This document shows positions 54,639 to 63,302 of a stretch of DNA of 64,000 nucleotides, piece by piece. Position 1 is the stretch's first letter. Each line of letters opens with the position of its first letter. The notes under the pieces are model-generated. The model made no database searches. It was not told the DNA's origin and worked only from the letters and a program-made list of their open reading frames with translations. The translations under genes were made by a program, and so were the position numbers. This DNA comes from Prevotella sp. UBA2739 (GTDB lineage Bacteria; Bacteroidota; Bacteroidia; Bacteroidales; Bacteroidaceae): assembly GCA_002353525.1 (NCBI GenBank), contig DEJV01000002.1, forward strand, positions 88,798 through 152,797, read 5' to 3'.

Positions 54639-56654
54639 CTATGGTCGGGCTTCTTTCAGAATACCGTGGCGGTAGGCATAGAGCAATTCTTCTAAATCTG
54701 AAATTTGTTTCTTCAGATCAGCCCCCTTGTCGGTATCGGCTACCAGCATTCGGCGGTTGGCCATCTCAACAATCTGGATGGTGCTCTTGATGTCGGTTCC
54801 ACGCTGGATGGCATCGCGTGCACTGGTGAAAGGCTCGTGCTGTACTAGCTGGAAACCACGGCTATGATAGACCAATGTATATCCGGCAATGCCAGTCTCC
54901 TTATGATAGGCTTGCGAGAATCCTCCGTCGATAACCATCAGTTTGCCATTCGCCTTGATGGGGTTCTCTCCCTCTGCAGCATGAACAGGCACATGACCGT
55001 TGATGATATGCCGGTTTTCGCCTGTCACACCGAAGGCGTCGAGTATCTGGTCACAAATCTGTTCATTGTCGCGCATCTTGAAGTAGTTGCCTTTCTCTTC
55101 CTTGTAGGTGGTTTTATCTTTGAGGAAATAGCGTTCGAAGGTAGCCATTTTCGATTTGTCGAAGAGAATACTGTCTTTGCCGCACCACAGATAGAGGAAG
55201 TAGTCGATGGCATATTGCTTCTCAAAGGGATCAGAGTCGGCCTGGAAGGCTGTACGGATGAGCATGCCCGTCTGGTGCATGAGTTGCATTCCGCTGTACC
55301 GTTTAGCAGGAACAGTTACACCATTGTGTTCGTGTGCTGGCATAATCTCCACCTCCTTGAGCGTCCCATCGTCGTTGAGGGGGACAGAGGCATGGAAAAG
55401 CAGGTTGTTGTTGTAGATGGCATACATACACCCGTGTCCCCGCATGATGCGCATGTGTTTGTGCAGCTTTTCGCTGACCATGAATGAGTGGTGCAGACGT
55501 TTCATCAGTTCTTTCTCCTCCGTAGTGAGCTCGTTGGGGTGGGCTGGATCGATTGTGGGGAAATGGCAGCTTTTCATTTCATACTCCTTGCCGTCGATGA
55601 TGCAGACACCCCGCTCGTAGTCGATGTTGTTAAAGAGTTCTCTGTCACGCATCTTCCATTCAGGATGCTGCTCGAAGTATTGTGCCTCTACCTTAAACTG
55701 CATCACGGCAATGGCCTTGTGCATGAGTGCCGTAAGGCGAACACTCTTTTCGTCCATGTGAGCGCTTCCTCCAGACAGTTTGGGTATGAACTCCTCACAA
55801 GGGTCATCACCATATACCTCCATGGCGAAAGTAGCTAGTGGCAGCAGGTTGATGCCGTAGCCCTCTTCGAGCGTGGCCAGGTTGGCATAGCGCAGCGATA
55901 ATCGGATTACGTTACAGATGCAGGCGTCGTTACCTGCCGCAGCACCCATCCACAGAATGTCGTGGTTGCCCCACTGTATGTCCCAGTGTTTGCGCGAGGC
56001 CATGGTATCCATGATGATATGTGCGCCTGGTCCGCGGTCGTAGATGTCGCCTAAGATATGTAGATAGTCGATGGCCAGGTTTTGTATCACGTTGGCGATA
56101 GCACAGATAAAGTCGTCTGCCCGCCGTGTGGAGATAATCGTTTGGATAATCTGGTTCACGTAAGCCGTTTTGTTACTGTCCTCAGTTCGCTCGTGAAGCA
56201 GTTCCTCAATAATATAGGAGAAATCGGCAGGTAGCGACTTGCGGACTTTCGAACGGGTGTATTTACTCGAAACGTCACGGCATACACGCACCAGCCGGTT
56301 CAGGGTGATGTGATACCAGTCGTTAAGATCCTCCTCTGTATTTTTAACGATTTCCAGTTTCTGCTCTGGATAATAGATGAGGGTGCAGAGTTCCCGCTTT
56401 TCGGCTTCACGTAGTTCGTTGCCGAAGATTTCGTTTACTTTTCGCTTGATGTTTCCCGAAGCGTTTTTCAGCACATGCTGGAATGCTTCGTATTCACCGT
56501 GGATGTCGGCCAGAAAGTGTTCTGTGCCTTTTGGTAGGTTGAGTATCGCTTGCAGATTAATAATTTCTGTACTGGCGTCGGCTATCGTGGGGAACGACTG
56601 TGCCAGCAGTTCCAGATATCGCAAGTCTTGTTCGATGTTGTACTTTTTCGTCAT
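54639..56654 (-). CDS. fbp: Fructose-1,6-bisphosphatase, class III
   Basis: This gluconeogenic enzyme hydrolyses fructose-1,6-bisphosphate to fructose-6-phosphate. The 671-residue class III form is a metallophosphoesterase, with LADIHGEYEAF near residue 50, LGDIYDRGPGAH near residue 190, WGNHDILWMGAAAGN and INGHVPVHAAEGENP. I start at the ATG giving MTKKYNIEQDLRYLELLAQS because it matches the usual family N-terminus; an in-frame start 42 nt upstream reaches the stop of the preceding gene. It is the last gene of the row lysC-lysA-GT-GT-fbp. Confidence 0.94.
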   Translation of the reverse strand: MTKKYNIEQDLRYLELLAQSFPTIADASTEIINLQAILNLPKGTEHFLADIHGEYEAFQHVLKNASGNIKRKVNEIFGNELREAEKRELCTLIYYPEQKLEIVKNTEEDLNDWYHITLNRLVRVCRDVSSKYTRSKVRKSLPADFSYIIEELLHERTEDSNKTAYVNQIIQTIISTRRADDFICAIANVIQNLAIDYLHILGDIYDRGPGAHIIMDTMASRKHWDIQWGNHDILWMGAAAGNDACICNVIRLSLRYANLATLEEGYGINLLPLATFAMEVYGDDPCEEFIPKLSGGSAHMDEKSVRLTALMHKAIAVMQFKVEAQYFEQHPEWKMRDRELFNNIDYERGVCIIDGKEYEMKSCHFPTIDPAHPNELTTEEKELMKRLHHSFMVSEKLHKHMRIMRGHGCMYAIYNNNLLFHASVPLNDDGTLKEVEIMPAHEHNGVTVPAKRYSGMQLMHQTGMLIRTAFQADSDPFEKQYAIDYFLYLWCGKDSILFDKSKMATFERYFLKDKTTYKEEKGNYFKMRDNEQICDQILDAFGVTGENRHIINGHVPVHAAEGENPIKANGKLMVIDGGFSQAYHKETGIAGYTLVYHSRGFQLVQHEPFTSARDAIQRGTDIKSTIQIVEMANRRMLVADTDKGADLKKQISDLEELLYAYRHGILKEARP

Positions 56655-56692
56655 TACTTCTAGGTTTAATGGTATTATTATGTTTTGTATAT

Positions 56693-57832
56693 TCATTTTG
56701 TTGACAACAGAGGCATGAATCCCTCGGTAAGCATAAGCATGGAGGCGAGCGTCTGTTGCAAGGTGAGGGTATAGTCGTAGAGTCCAGCGTCTTTCAGCAT
56801 ACGTGCCAGTTTGTCTTCGTCAAACTCCTCATATCTGAAGAGTTCGTAAATCTCTGTCAGGTGCTTGCGGCTGAGCGTTGCTTTCTGCATCTCATAAGCT
56901 GTATTTGCAATCATACGGCAGATTGTAAGCTCGGGGCAATTGCCGTAGTCATCTCTGAGATGCTTGAATTTTGTGGTCAATGTGCTGTCGAGCAGCTTCT
57001 CACGTTCTAATGGCTGGCGTGCCTTAGGCAGCCGTGGAGCAAAACGGCTGATGGTTGCTATATTGATGTCGGGTGCGTTCAGATGGAGTCTGCTGATGGC
57101 TTTCTCCACCAAATTGAGCACATTCTCCTCGTCGGCATGTATTAACAACCTTCGCCACTCCTCATTGGTGAGTGCCTCAACGAGCGAGTGTTGTCTTTCG
57201 TCAAGATGGATATCATTCTCGTGATGTGCCACGCCCACCATGAGCAGTATATCCTCTGCCTCGCGCGTATCCTTTGTCATCAGCATCCATGCATTGCTAT
57301 CTATCACTTTACGATAGAGTCGTAGGGTTTGCCTGACCATCTCCTCGTTCGTGATTTCATTGCTCACGATGCTGTTGCGTATCAGTTCTATACGTTTGTT
57401 CCATGGATGCCGGGCTTGCACCTTGTTATTCCACGAGAGTTCCTGCATGCTGCGTTGTTCAATCTCTCCCTCAACGATGATGGCATCCGCATTACATATC
57501 ATCTCGTGTTGGAAGAGCAGCAGCTTGGGCAGTTTCTCGTTCAGGTAGTTATGGTCTACACACCAAGGGTCCATCTTCCCATGGGGCGATACCACCACAG
57601 GGATGTTCTGGCCGTGCGCCCATTTGGCCATGAGTGCCGACGTTCGGTTCCAGCAATCGTGAATGTGCACAAGGTCGGGTTTGAACTCCTCTGCCTGTTT
57701 CTGGTAGTTGTTGCCATTGGTGATGAGTCTCACCTCGGCCTCATGAGCCATAAGGCTGAGCAGTGCTGACAAGTATTTGGAAGTGACATCAGCACTGTCG
57801 TTGTTTTGTAGGCAGAAGTGTAGTATTCTCAT
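56693..57832 (-). CDS. GT4-like glycosyltransferase with replaced C-terminal lobe
   Basis: The first about 185 residues resemble the acceptor lobe of GT-B family 4 enzymes: MRILHFCLQNNDSADVTSKY, DLVHIHDCWNR, IPVVVSPHGKMDPW and ADAIIVEGEIE. After this the expected nucleotide-sugar lobe with its E-x7-E motif is not seen. Instead there are about 190 residues rich in charged helices (NEEWRRLLIHADEENVLNLV, YELFRYEEFDEDKLARML). The 379-residue length is normal for GT4, so the change is a replacement, not a truncation. It may be a non-catalytic subunit or a divergent enzyme. It lies between a small GT2-like gene and fbp on the same strand. Confidence 0.7.
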   Translation of the reverse strand: MRILHFCLQNNDSADVTSKYLSALLSLMAHEAEVRLITNGNNYQKQAEEFKPDLVHIHDCWNRTSALMAKWAHGQNIPVVVSPHGKMDPWCVDHNYLNEKLPKLLLFQHEMICNADAIIVEGEIEQRSMQELSWNNKVQARHPWNKRIELIRNSIVSNEITNEEMVRQTLRLYRKVIDSNAWMLMTKDTREAEDILLMVGVAHHENDIHLDERQHSLVEALTNEEWRRLLIHADEENVLNLVEKAISRLHLNAPDINIATISRFAPRLPKARQPLEREKLLDSTLTTKFKHLRDDYGNCPELTICRMIANTAYEMQKATLSRKHLTEIYELFRYEEFDEDKLARMLKDAGLYDYTLTLQQTLASMLMLTEGFMPLLSTK

Positions 57833-57870
57833 CGTGTGTGTTGTGTATGATATGTACGTGGTAGGTTCTT

Positions 57871-58434
57871 TTATGCGCTATACAGATGGCACTTGGCCAG
57901 CAGATACTTCAGTCGTGTCAGCCACATGCCTTTGGCAAACCATGCAGGAGAGGCATAGCAGCTGCATACAAAGTTCAAGTTCTCGTCGAAGTGGTCGCGC
58001 TCCAAGAAAAGGTCTCTGTTCAGTTGTATGCAATCTTCGTCGTTTGCGAAATCAATTCCTTTGCCCGTGCGTCGTACGAGCCTGCGGTGGCGCTGCTCGT
58101 TGGCGAAACGGCTGAAGGGAGTGAAGGTAGGGTAGAGGGGGTCGAAAAATACGACATCCTTGTTTGCGGCAGCTTTTACGCCCAGCGTAATGGCTATCTT
58201 CTGTGTGTCCATGCGCCGGGCAGAGTCGGGCACGAAGGTTGCCTTGAGATTCGGATATTGTGGATGCATTCGCTCCAGCAGGTTGTCCGACTCTTTCTTC
58301 CCTTTAGCAACCACCACAATCACCTCGCAGCCAGCATGTTGTTCTGTCTGCGGTAACAAGCGCTGGAGCATTTGCTCCAGCAGCTCGGTGTCGTCGTGGT
58401 CGATGATGACCATTGAATAGTTTTCGTTGTCCAT
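57871..58434 (-). CDS. Small GT2-like glycosyltransferase, probably degenerate
   Basis: The 187-residue product resembles the nucleotide-binding half of GT2 enzymes: YSMVIIDHDDTELLEQML, CEVIVVVAK and the helix SARRMDTQKIAITLGVKAAA. The stretch where GT2 enzymes carry the metal-binding D-x-D reads VVFFDPLYPTFTPFS, so the motif is absent or altered. There is no signal peptide; a hydrophobic C-terminus is not evident. Its ATG is 3 nt after the lysA stop codon and the GT4-like gene follows after 38 nt, so the two probably work together. Confidence 0.7.
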   Translation of the reverse strand: MDNENYSMVIIDHDDTELLEQMLQRLLPQTEQHAGCEVIVVVAKGKKESDNLLERMHPQYPNLKATFVPDSARRMDTQKIAITLGVKAAANKDVVFFDPLYPTFTPFSRFANEQRHRRLVRRTGKGIDFANDEDCIQLNRDLFLERDHFDENLNFVCSCYASPAWFAKGMWLTRLKYLLAKCHLYSA

Positions 58435-58437
58435 TCG

Positions 58438-59595
58438 TTATAATTCCTCAGTAATATATCCTTTCGGCAATTTCCGGCAGTTATATTGGCTTGCCATGAT
58501 TTCGCCGTAGGCACCCGCCGATCGGATAGCCAGCAGGTCGCCCCTGTGGATGGCGTTCAGGTCCATTGCTTTCACGAAGACGTCGCTCGATTCGCAGATG
58601 GGGCCCACCACGTCGTAGGTTTCCTTGGGTTCGTCGCTACTGATGTTTTCTATTTTGTGGTATGCCTGATAAAGCGCTGGGCGGATGAGGTCCGTCATGC
58701 CTGCATCAACGATGGCAAACTGCTTGACAGCACCTTTTTTCACGTAGAGCGTGCGTGTGATGAGCGTTCCCATCTGGGCTACCACGGCGCGTCCCAGCTC
58801 GAAGTGCAATGTCTGTCCGGGGCGCAGCTTCAGGTGACGAGCATACGTGTCGAAGTAGGCTTTGAAGTCGGGCACCGGCACACGGTTGGGATGCTGGTAA
58901 TCGATACCGAGCCCACCGCCCACGTTAATGTTCTCCACCTTGATGTGATGGCGTTCCAACTGTATCTGCAGGTCGTTGATGCGGTTGCAGAGCGTGCGGA
59001 AATCGCCCATGTCGAGTATCTGGCTGCCGATGTGGAAATGCAGTCCCACAAACTTCACATTCTTCATGCTGGCAGCCTTTTCGATGGAACTCTCCATGTC
59101 GCCCATGGCAATACCAAATTTGTTTTCGGCAAGACCGGTGGTGATGTTGGCATGCGTGTGTGCCCCCACGTCGGGGTTGATGCGGAATGCCACTCGTGCT
59201 ATTTTTCCTTTTGCCGCAGCCAGTTGGTTGATGACTTCCAGTTCCGGAATGCTCTCTACGTTGAAGCAGAAGATGTCTTTCTCCAGTCCCAGATTGATTT
59301 CCCAGTCGCTTTTGCCCACTCCAGCATATACGATTTTATTTGCTGGGAATCCTGCTTTGACAGCTGCCTCTATCTCACCACCGCTCACACAGTCGGCTCC
59401 TAGTCCTGCCTGACAGATAATGTTCAGCACCTTTGGGTTTGCGTTTGCCTTCACGGCATAGTGCACACAGTAGCCCTCGTGCTTGCCCGCCTCGCGGTTG
59501 ATGCTATCTAGTGTAGTGCGGAGAATTTGTGTGTCGTAATAGTAGAAGGGGGTCTCCATCCCCTTGAATCTCTCCGTTGGGAAAATACCTTTCAT
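58438..59595 (-). CDS. lysA: Diaminopimelate decarboxylase
   Basis: LysA decarboxylates meso-diaminopimelate to L-lysine using pyridoxal phosphate. The 385-residue product begins MKGIFPTERFKGMETPFYYYD; a longer in-frame start overlaps the aspartate kinase end and is less likely. The PLP Lys is in VHYAVKANANP (about residue 45). FHIGSQI, NVGGGLGIDY, CESSDVF (active-site Cys at the dimer interface) and SAGAYGEIMASQYN follow. It lies 31 nt after aspartate kinase, the first enzyme of the same pathway. Confidence 0.95.
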   Translation of the reverse strand: MKGIFPTERFKGMETPFYYYDTQILRTTLDSINREAGKHEGYCVHYAVKANANPKVLNIICQAGLGADCVSGGEIEAAVKAGFPANKIVYAGVGKSDWEINLGLEKDIFCFNVESIPELEVINQLAAAKGKIARVAFRINPDVGAHTHANITTGLAENKFGIAMGDMESSIEKAASMKNVKFVGLHFHIGSQILDMGDFRTLCNRINDLQIQLERHHIKVENINVGGGLGIDYQHPNRVPVPDFKAYFDTYARHLKLRPGQTLHFELGRAVVAQMGTLITRTLYVKKGAVKQFAIVDAGMTDLIRPALYQAYHKIENISSDEPKETYDVVGPICESSDVFVKAMDLNAIHRGDLLAIRSAGAYGEIMASQYNCRKLPKGYITEEL

Positions 59596-59626
59596 TGGGT
59601 TTTGTGTTGTGTGGTTCGTGTAGGAT

Positions 59627-60943
59627 CTATTTAAACAGCTCATTGCTCAAGTTCTGGAGCGCGCGTTTTTTGTCGGCTCCGCGAATCAGGAAAGAGATGT
59701 TATAGTTGGAACCACCATACGAGATCATGCGCACGGGGATGTCGCGCATGGCATCGGTGGCACGGGTCTCGAAGCCCACGTTGCTCCAGTCGAGGTCTCC
59801 CACCACACAAATGATGCACATGTCAGAGTCTACCGTTACGGTGCCGTATTTCTTCAGCTCGTCTACGATCTCGTTCAGGTGTGCGTCGTTGTCGATGCTC
59901 ATGGATACGCCCACCTCTGAGGTGGCTACCATGTCGATAGCAGTCTGGTAACTCTCGAAAATCTCGAACACCTTGCGCAGGAAGCCAGTGGCCAGCAGCA
60001 TGCGGCTCGACTTGATCTTAATGGCTGTGATGTTGTCTTTGGCAGCCACGGCCTTGATCTTTCCCCTGACGGTCACATTGTCGATAATGGTGCCGGGAGC
60101 ATCGGGTTCCATGGTGTTCTTCAGACGTACTGGTATACCAGCGTATTTGGCAGGTTGCACACAGGTGGGGTGCAGAATCTTTGCACCGAAATAGGCCAGC
60201 TCGGCAGCTTCGTCGAAGTGCAGTTGGCGCACGGCTTCGGTCTTCTCCACCACGCGCGGATCGTTGTTGTGCATGCCGTCGATATCGGTCCATATCTGTA
60301 TCTCCTCAGCATTGAGAGCTGCACCCACGAGCGATGCGGTATAGTCGCTGCCGCCTCGTTGCAGGTTGTCTACCTCGCCATAGGCATTGCGGCAGATAAA
60401 CCCTTGGGTGATATACACCTGATGGCCCTCATCGGCTTTCATGATGTTGCTCAGCTTCTCCTTGATGTAGTTGGGGTCGGGCTCGGCATTCTTATCGGTG
60501 CGCATAAAGTCGAGCGCATTCAGCAGCACGGCGTCGAATCCTTGCTCCTTCAGATAGTTCACCACCATGTTGGTGCTCATGATTTCTCCTTGTGCTACGA
60601 TGTTTTTCTCCTCGAAGCTGGTGAACAGCTCTTTGGTGAACGACCGCAGGTATTTGAACTCTTCAGCCAGGAACTCGCGTGTGGCTTTCTTGCATTCATC
60701 GGTAGAGTAGAGATTCTCCACATGCTGCATATAAGTGGTTTCCAGACGGTTGATGACCTCATTGGCACCGTCGGTGTTCTTTTTATAGAGGTAGTTGGCT
60801 ATCTCAACCAGTGAGTTTGTTGTTCCCGACATGGCCGAGAGTACTACGAAAACGGGTTCTCCACTTTTTGTCACTAACGAGGCAACCCCCTTCATGCGCT
60901 CTGGTGAGCCTACTGAGGTTCCTCCGAATTTCATTACAATCAT
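59627..60943 (-). CDS. lysC: Aspartate kinase, monofunctional
   Basis: This kinase phosphorylates aspartate at the entry to lysine, threonine and methionine synthesis. The 438-residue product starts MIVMKFGGTSVGSPERMKGV, has RGGSDYTASLVGAAL and WTDIDGMHNNDPR in the kinase domain, and two C-terminal ACT-type regulatory domains (SSRMLLATGFLRKVFEIFE; TVDSDMCIICVVGDLDWSN), the usual site of lysine or threonine feedback. It is not fused to homoserine dehydrogenase. ftsE precedes it by about 57 nt and lysA follows. Confidence 0.95.
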   Translation of the reverse strand: MIVMKFGGTSVGSPERMKGVASLVTKSGEPVFVVLSAMSGTTNSLVEIANYLYKKNTDGANEVINRLETTYMQHVENLYSTDECKKATREFLAEEFKYLRSFTKELFTSFEEKNIVAQGEIMSTNMVVNYLKEQGFDAVLLNALDFMRTDKNAEPDPNYIKEKLSNIMKADEGHQVYITQGFICRNAYGEVDNLQRGGSDYTASLVGAALNAEEIQIWTDIDGMHNNDPRVVEKTEAVRQLHFDEAAELAYFGAKILHPTCVQPAKYAGIPVRLKNTMEPDAPGTIIDNVTVRGKIKAVAAKDNITAIKIKSSRMLLATGFLRKVFEIFESYQTAIDMVATSEVGVSMSIDNDAHLNEIVDELKKYGTVTVDSDMCIICVVGDLDWSNVGFETRATDAMRDIPVRMISYGGSNYNISFLIRGADKKRALQNLSNELFK

Positions 60944-61000
60944 AGTCGTCTGTATTAATTTTTTGTTATTAATTTCCTGTTCATGTGCAGCCTTGGCAGG

Positions 61001-61708
61001 TTAGTCCTCGGCTTCTTCAGAGAGGTCGAGTTTGGTGTAGTCTTTCGTTACATCGTGCATGTAGCCGTCTTTGCAACGGTATACGATACCCGGATACTTG
61101 TCGAGCATAGGAATGTTGTGGGTAGTCATGACCACAGCCGTTCCGCTCATGCTGATTTGTTTCAGCAGCTCCACAATGTTGGATGCCGTCTCGGGGTCAA
61201 GGTTGCCCGTAGGCTCGTCGGCAATAATCACCTTGGGCTTGTTGAGCAGGGCCCGTGCAATGGCGATGCGTTGCTGCTCGCCTCCTGAGAGCTCATGCGG
61301 CATCATCTGCTTTTTGTCGCTCATGCCTACCGCCTCGAGCACCTCGTCGATGCGCTCGTAGATTTTAGATTTTTCTTTCCATCCAGTAGCCATCAGCACG
61401 AACTTCATGTTCTTCTCTACACTACGATCGTGCAGCAGCTGGAAGTCCTGGAAGATGATGCCCATCTCCCTGCGCAAGGCAGGAATGTCCTTTCGGCGCA
61501 GGTCCATGAGGTTTCTTCCCAATACTTCGGCTTTCTCGGCCTCTTCGATGTCCAGCTCGCAATACATGGTTTTCAGCAGCGAGCTCTTTCCCGAGCCCAC
61601 CTTACCTATTATATATATGAACTCCCCCTCGTCGGCATGGAAGTTCACATCTTCAAGAACACATACGTCTTCTTGATATACTTTCACGTTCTTATATTCT
61701 ATCAGCAT
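61001..61708 (-). CDS. ftsE: Cell-division ABC ATPase FtsE
   Basis: FtsE with membrane partner FtsX activates cell-wall hydrolases at the division site. The 235-residue product has Walker A GKVGSGKSSL near residue 35, signature LSGGEQQRIAIARAL, Walker B VIIADEPTGNLD and the switch His in TTHNIPML. It resembles FtsE more than LolD or macrolide exporters (VLGRNLMDLRRKDIPALRRE, GIIFQDFQLL). ftsX is not next to it in this window. It lies between hisIE and aspartate kinase. Confidence 0.87.
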   Translation of the reverse strand: MLIEYKNVKVYQEDVCVLEDVNFHADEGEFIYIIGKVGSGKSSLLKTMYCELDIEEAEKAEVLGRNLMDLRRKDIPALRREMGIIFQDFQLLHDRSVEKNMKFVLMATGWKEKSKIYERIDEVLEAVGMSDKKQMMPHELSGGEQQRIAIARALLNKPKVIIADEPTGNLDPETASNIVELLKQISMSGTAVVMTTHNIPMLDKYPGIVYRCKDGYMHDVTKDYTKLDLSEEAED

Positions 61709-61777
61709 ATCTATATGGTGTTAGCTAATCGTCTTTCCGGATTCTTTTCTGCTCAGGGAGTATGGCTCCCGTTCGCT

Positions 61778-62425
61778 TCACTCCATTTCTCCTTTCGACT
61801 TTGCCTCGCGCCTCTGCTTGTCCCATTGCGGGTCGTGGCGTTTGCGCAGCTCTTGGGCGATATCCTCGATGCGCATGCCTTTGCTCGTGAGCAATACCAG
61901 CATGTGGTAGAACAAGTCGCCCAGTTCGTAGGTCAGCTTCTCGTTGGTGCCATTGCAAGCCTCGATGACAGCCTCAAGTGCCTCTTCGCCCACTTTCTGT
62001 GCCATTTTGTTGGTGCCGTCACGGAACAATTTGGTGGTGTACGAACCCTCGGGCATTTCCTCGTGGCGTCTCTCAATGAAGTCTTGCAAGAAAGAAAGAA
62101 ACAGCAGTGGGTTCTGCTCGTTCTGCTCTCCCCAACAGGTGTCGGTACCTGTATGGCAGGTGGGGCCGTCGGGATGAACCTTCACGAGGAGCGTATCGTT
62201 GTCACAATCGTTTTTGATGTCCACCAGGTTGAGGTAGTTGCCTGAAGTCTCTCCCTTCGTCCAAAGACAGTTGCGTGACCGGCTCCAGAATGTCACTTTC
62301 TTTGTGGCGATGGTCTTCTCGTAGGCCTCTTTGTTCATGAAGCCCAGCATGAGCACGTTTTTGGTTTCGGCATCCTGGATGATGGCTGGCACGAGGCCGC
62401 CCATTTTTTCGAAGTCGATGGTCAT
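61778..62425 (-). CDS. hisIE: Bifunctional phosphoribosyl-AMP cyclohydrolase / phosphoribosyl-ATP pyrophosphatase
   Basis: This fused enzyme performs the second and third steps of histidine synthesis. The 215-residue product starts with the HisI domain (VPAIIQDAETKNVLMLGFMN, TFWSRSRNCLWTKGETSGN, the DGPTCHTGTDTCW metal-binding Cys region) and ends with the HisE domain (ALEAVIEACNGTNEKLTYELGDLFYHMLVLL). A run of 10-bp-spaced CTAGG motifs fills most of the 115-nt gap to hisF. It is the last histidine gene in this direction. Confidence 0.95.
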   Translation of the reverse strand: MTIDFEKMGGLVPAIIQDAETKNVLMLGFMNKEAYEKTIATKKVTFWSRSRNCLWTKGETSGNYLNLVDIKNDCDNDTLLVKVHPDGPTCHTGTDTCWGEQNEQNPLLFLSFLQDFIERRHEEMPEGSYTTKLFRDGTNKMAQKVGEEALEAVIEACNGTNEKLTYELGDLFYHMLVLLTSKGMRIEDIAQELRKRHDPQWDKQRREAKSKGEME

Positions 62426-62440
62426 ATTTTCTTGTTTTTT

Positions 62441-62530
62441 TATTTCTAGGAATCTCTAGGTGTTTCTAGGAAATTCTAGGTGTTTCTAGCAAGTTCTAGG
62501 TGCTCCTAGGCTTTCCCAGGTTACCCTAGG
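62441..62530. repeat. Nine 10-bp units ending in CTAGG between hisF and hisIE
   Basis: Nine consecutive 10-bp units have the form NNNNNCTAGG. Seven end in exact CTAGG; unit 5 ends CTAGC and unit 8 ends CCAGG. The five bases before the core also recur (TGTTT twice, with TGCTC and TTACC as variants). CTAG is generally rare in bacterial DNA, so the spacing of exactly one near-helical turn is striking. It leaves only about 10-15 nt on each side to the flanking genes. Confidence 0.88.
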
Positions 62531-62540
62531 CTTTCCTTCA

Positions 62541-63302
62541 TTATATTCTTACATGGATTCCTTCGCCTCTGAGATAGCTTTTCAGCTCAGGAATGGGTAT
62601 CTCGCCAAAGTGGAACACGCTGGCGGCTAATGCCGCATCGGCCTTGCCCAGGGTGAACACATCGCGGAAGTGCTCTTTTGTGCCAGCTCCGCCACTGGCG
62701 ATGATGGGGATGGAGAGCTCGTCGCTCAGTCGTGCCAACGCCTCGTTGGCATAGCCGTTTTTAGTGCCGTCGTGGTTCATGCTGGTGAAGAGTATCTCGC
62801 CGGCACCCCGCTTCTCCACTTCGTGTGCCCACTCAAACAGTTCCAGCTCCACGCGCTCGCGGCCGCCTTTCACGTAGCAATGCCAGCCGTCGTTGTCGAG
62901 CCGGGCGTCGATGGCACATACGCAGACCTGTGAGCCAAAGCGTGTGGCAATCTCGTTGATCAGTTCTGGTCGACGGATGGCTGCCGAATTGATGCTCACC
63001 TTGTCGGCGCCGGCATGTAATAGTCGTTCCACGTCGCTCAGTTCGTTAATGCCTCCGCCCACGGTGAACGGTATGTTGATTTCGGCTGCCACGCGTGTCA
63101 CCATGTCGGTGAACGTCTTCCGTCCCTCAAACGATGCCGTGATGTCGAGGAATACCAGTTCGTCGGCTCCGGCACGGCTGTAGGCCTTGCCCAGTTCTAC
63201 GGGGTCGCCCGCCTTTCGCAGGTTCACGAAGTTGGTGCCTTTCACCGTCTCTCCGTCTTTCACGTCGAGACACGGCACGATGCGTTTTGCTAATCCTTTC
63301 AT
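62541..63302 (-). CDS. hisF: Imidazole glycerol phosphate synthase cyclase subunit
   Basis: HisF closes the imidazole ring using ammonia from HisH, giving imidazole glycerol phosphate and AICAR. The 253-residue (beta/alpha)8 barrel shows the catalytic Asp in PCLDVKDGETVKG (about residue 12), the phosphate-binding GGGINEL, the second catalytic Asp in CVCAIDARLDNDGW (about residue 130) and the IIASGGAGT phosphate site. Its ATG overlaps the hisA stop codon as ATGA, so the two are translationally coupled. Confidence 0.96.
   Translation of the reverse strand: MKGLAKRIVPCLDVKDGETVKGTNFVNLRKAGDPVELGKAYSRAGADELVFLDITASFEGRKTFTDMVTRVAAEINIPFTVGGGINELSDVERLLHAGADKVSINSAAIRRPELINEIATRFGSQVCVCAIDARLDNDGWHCYVKGGRERVELELFEWAHEVEKRGAGEILFTSMNHDGTKNGYANEALARLSDELSIPIIASGGAGTKEHFRDVFTLGKADAALAASVFHFGEIPIPELKSYLRGEGIHVRI

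Noticed and set aside
62426..62540. Histidine attenuator or leader peptide
   Set aside because: No His-rich reading frame is present; the gap is almost wholly the CTAGG array.
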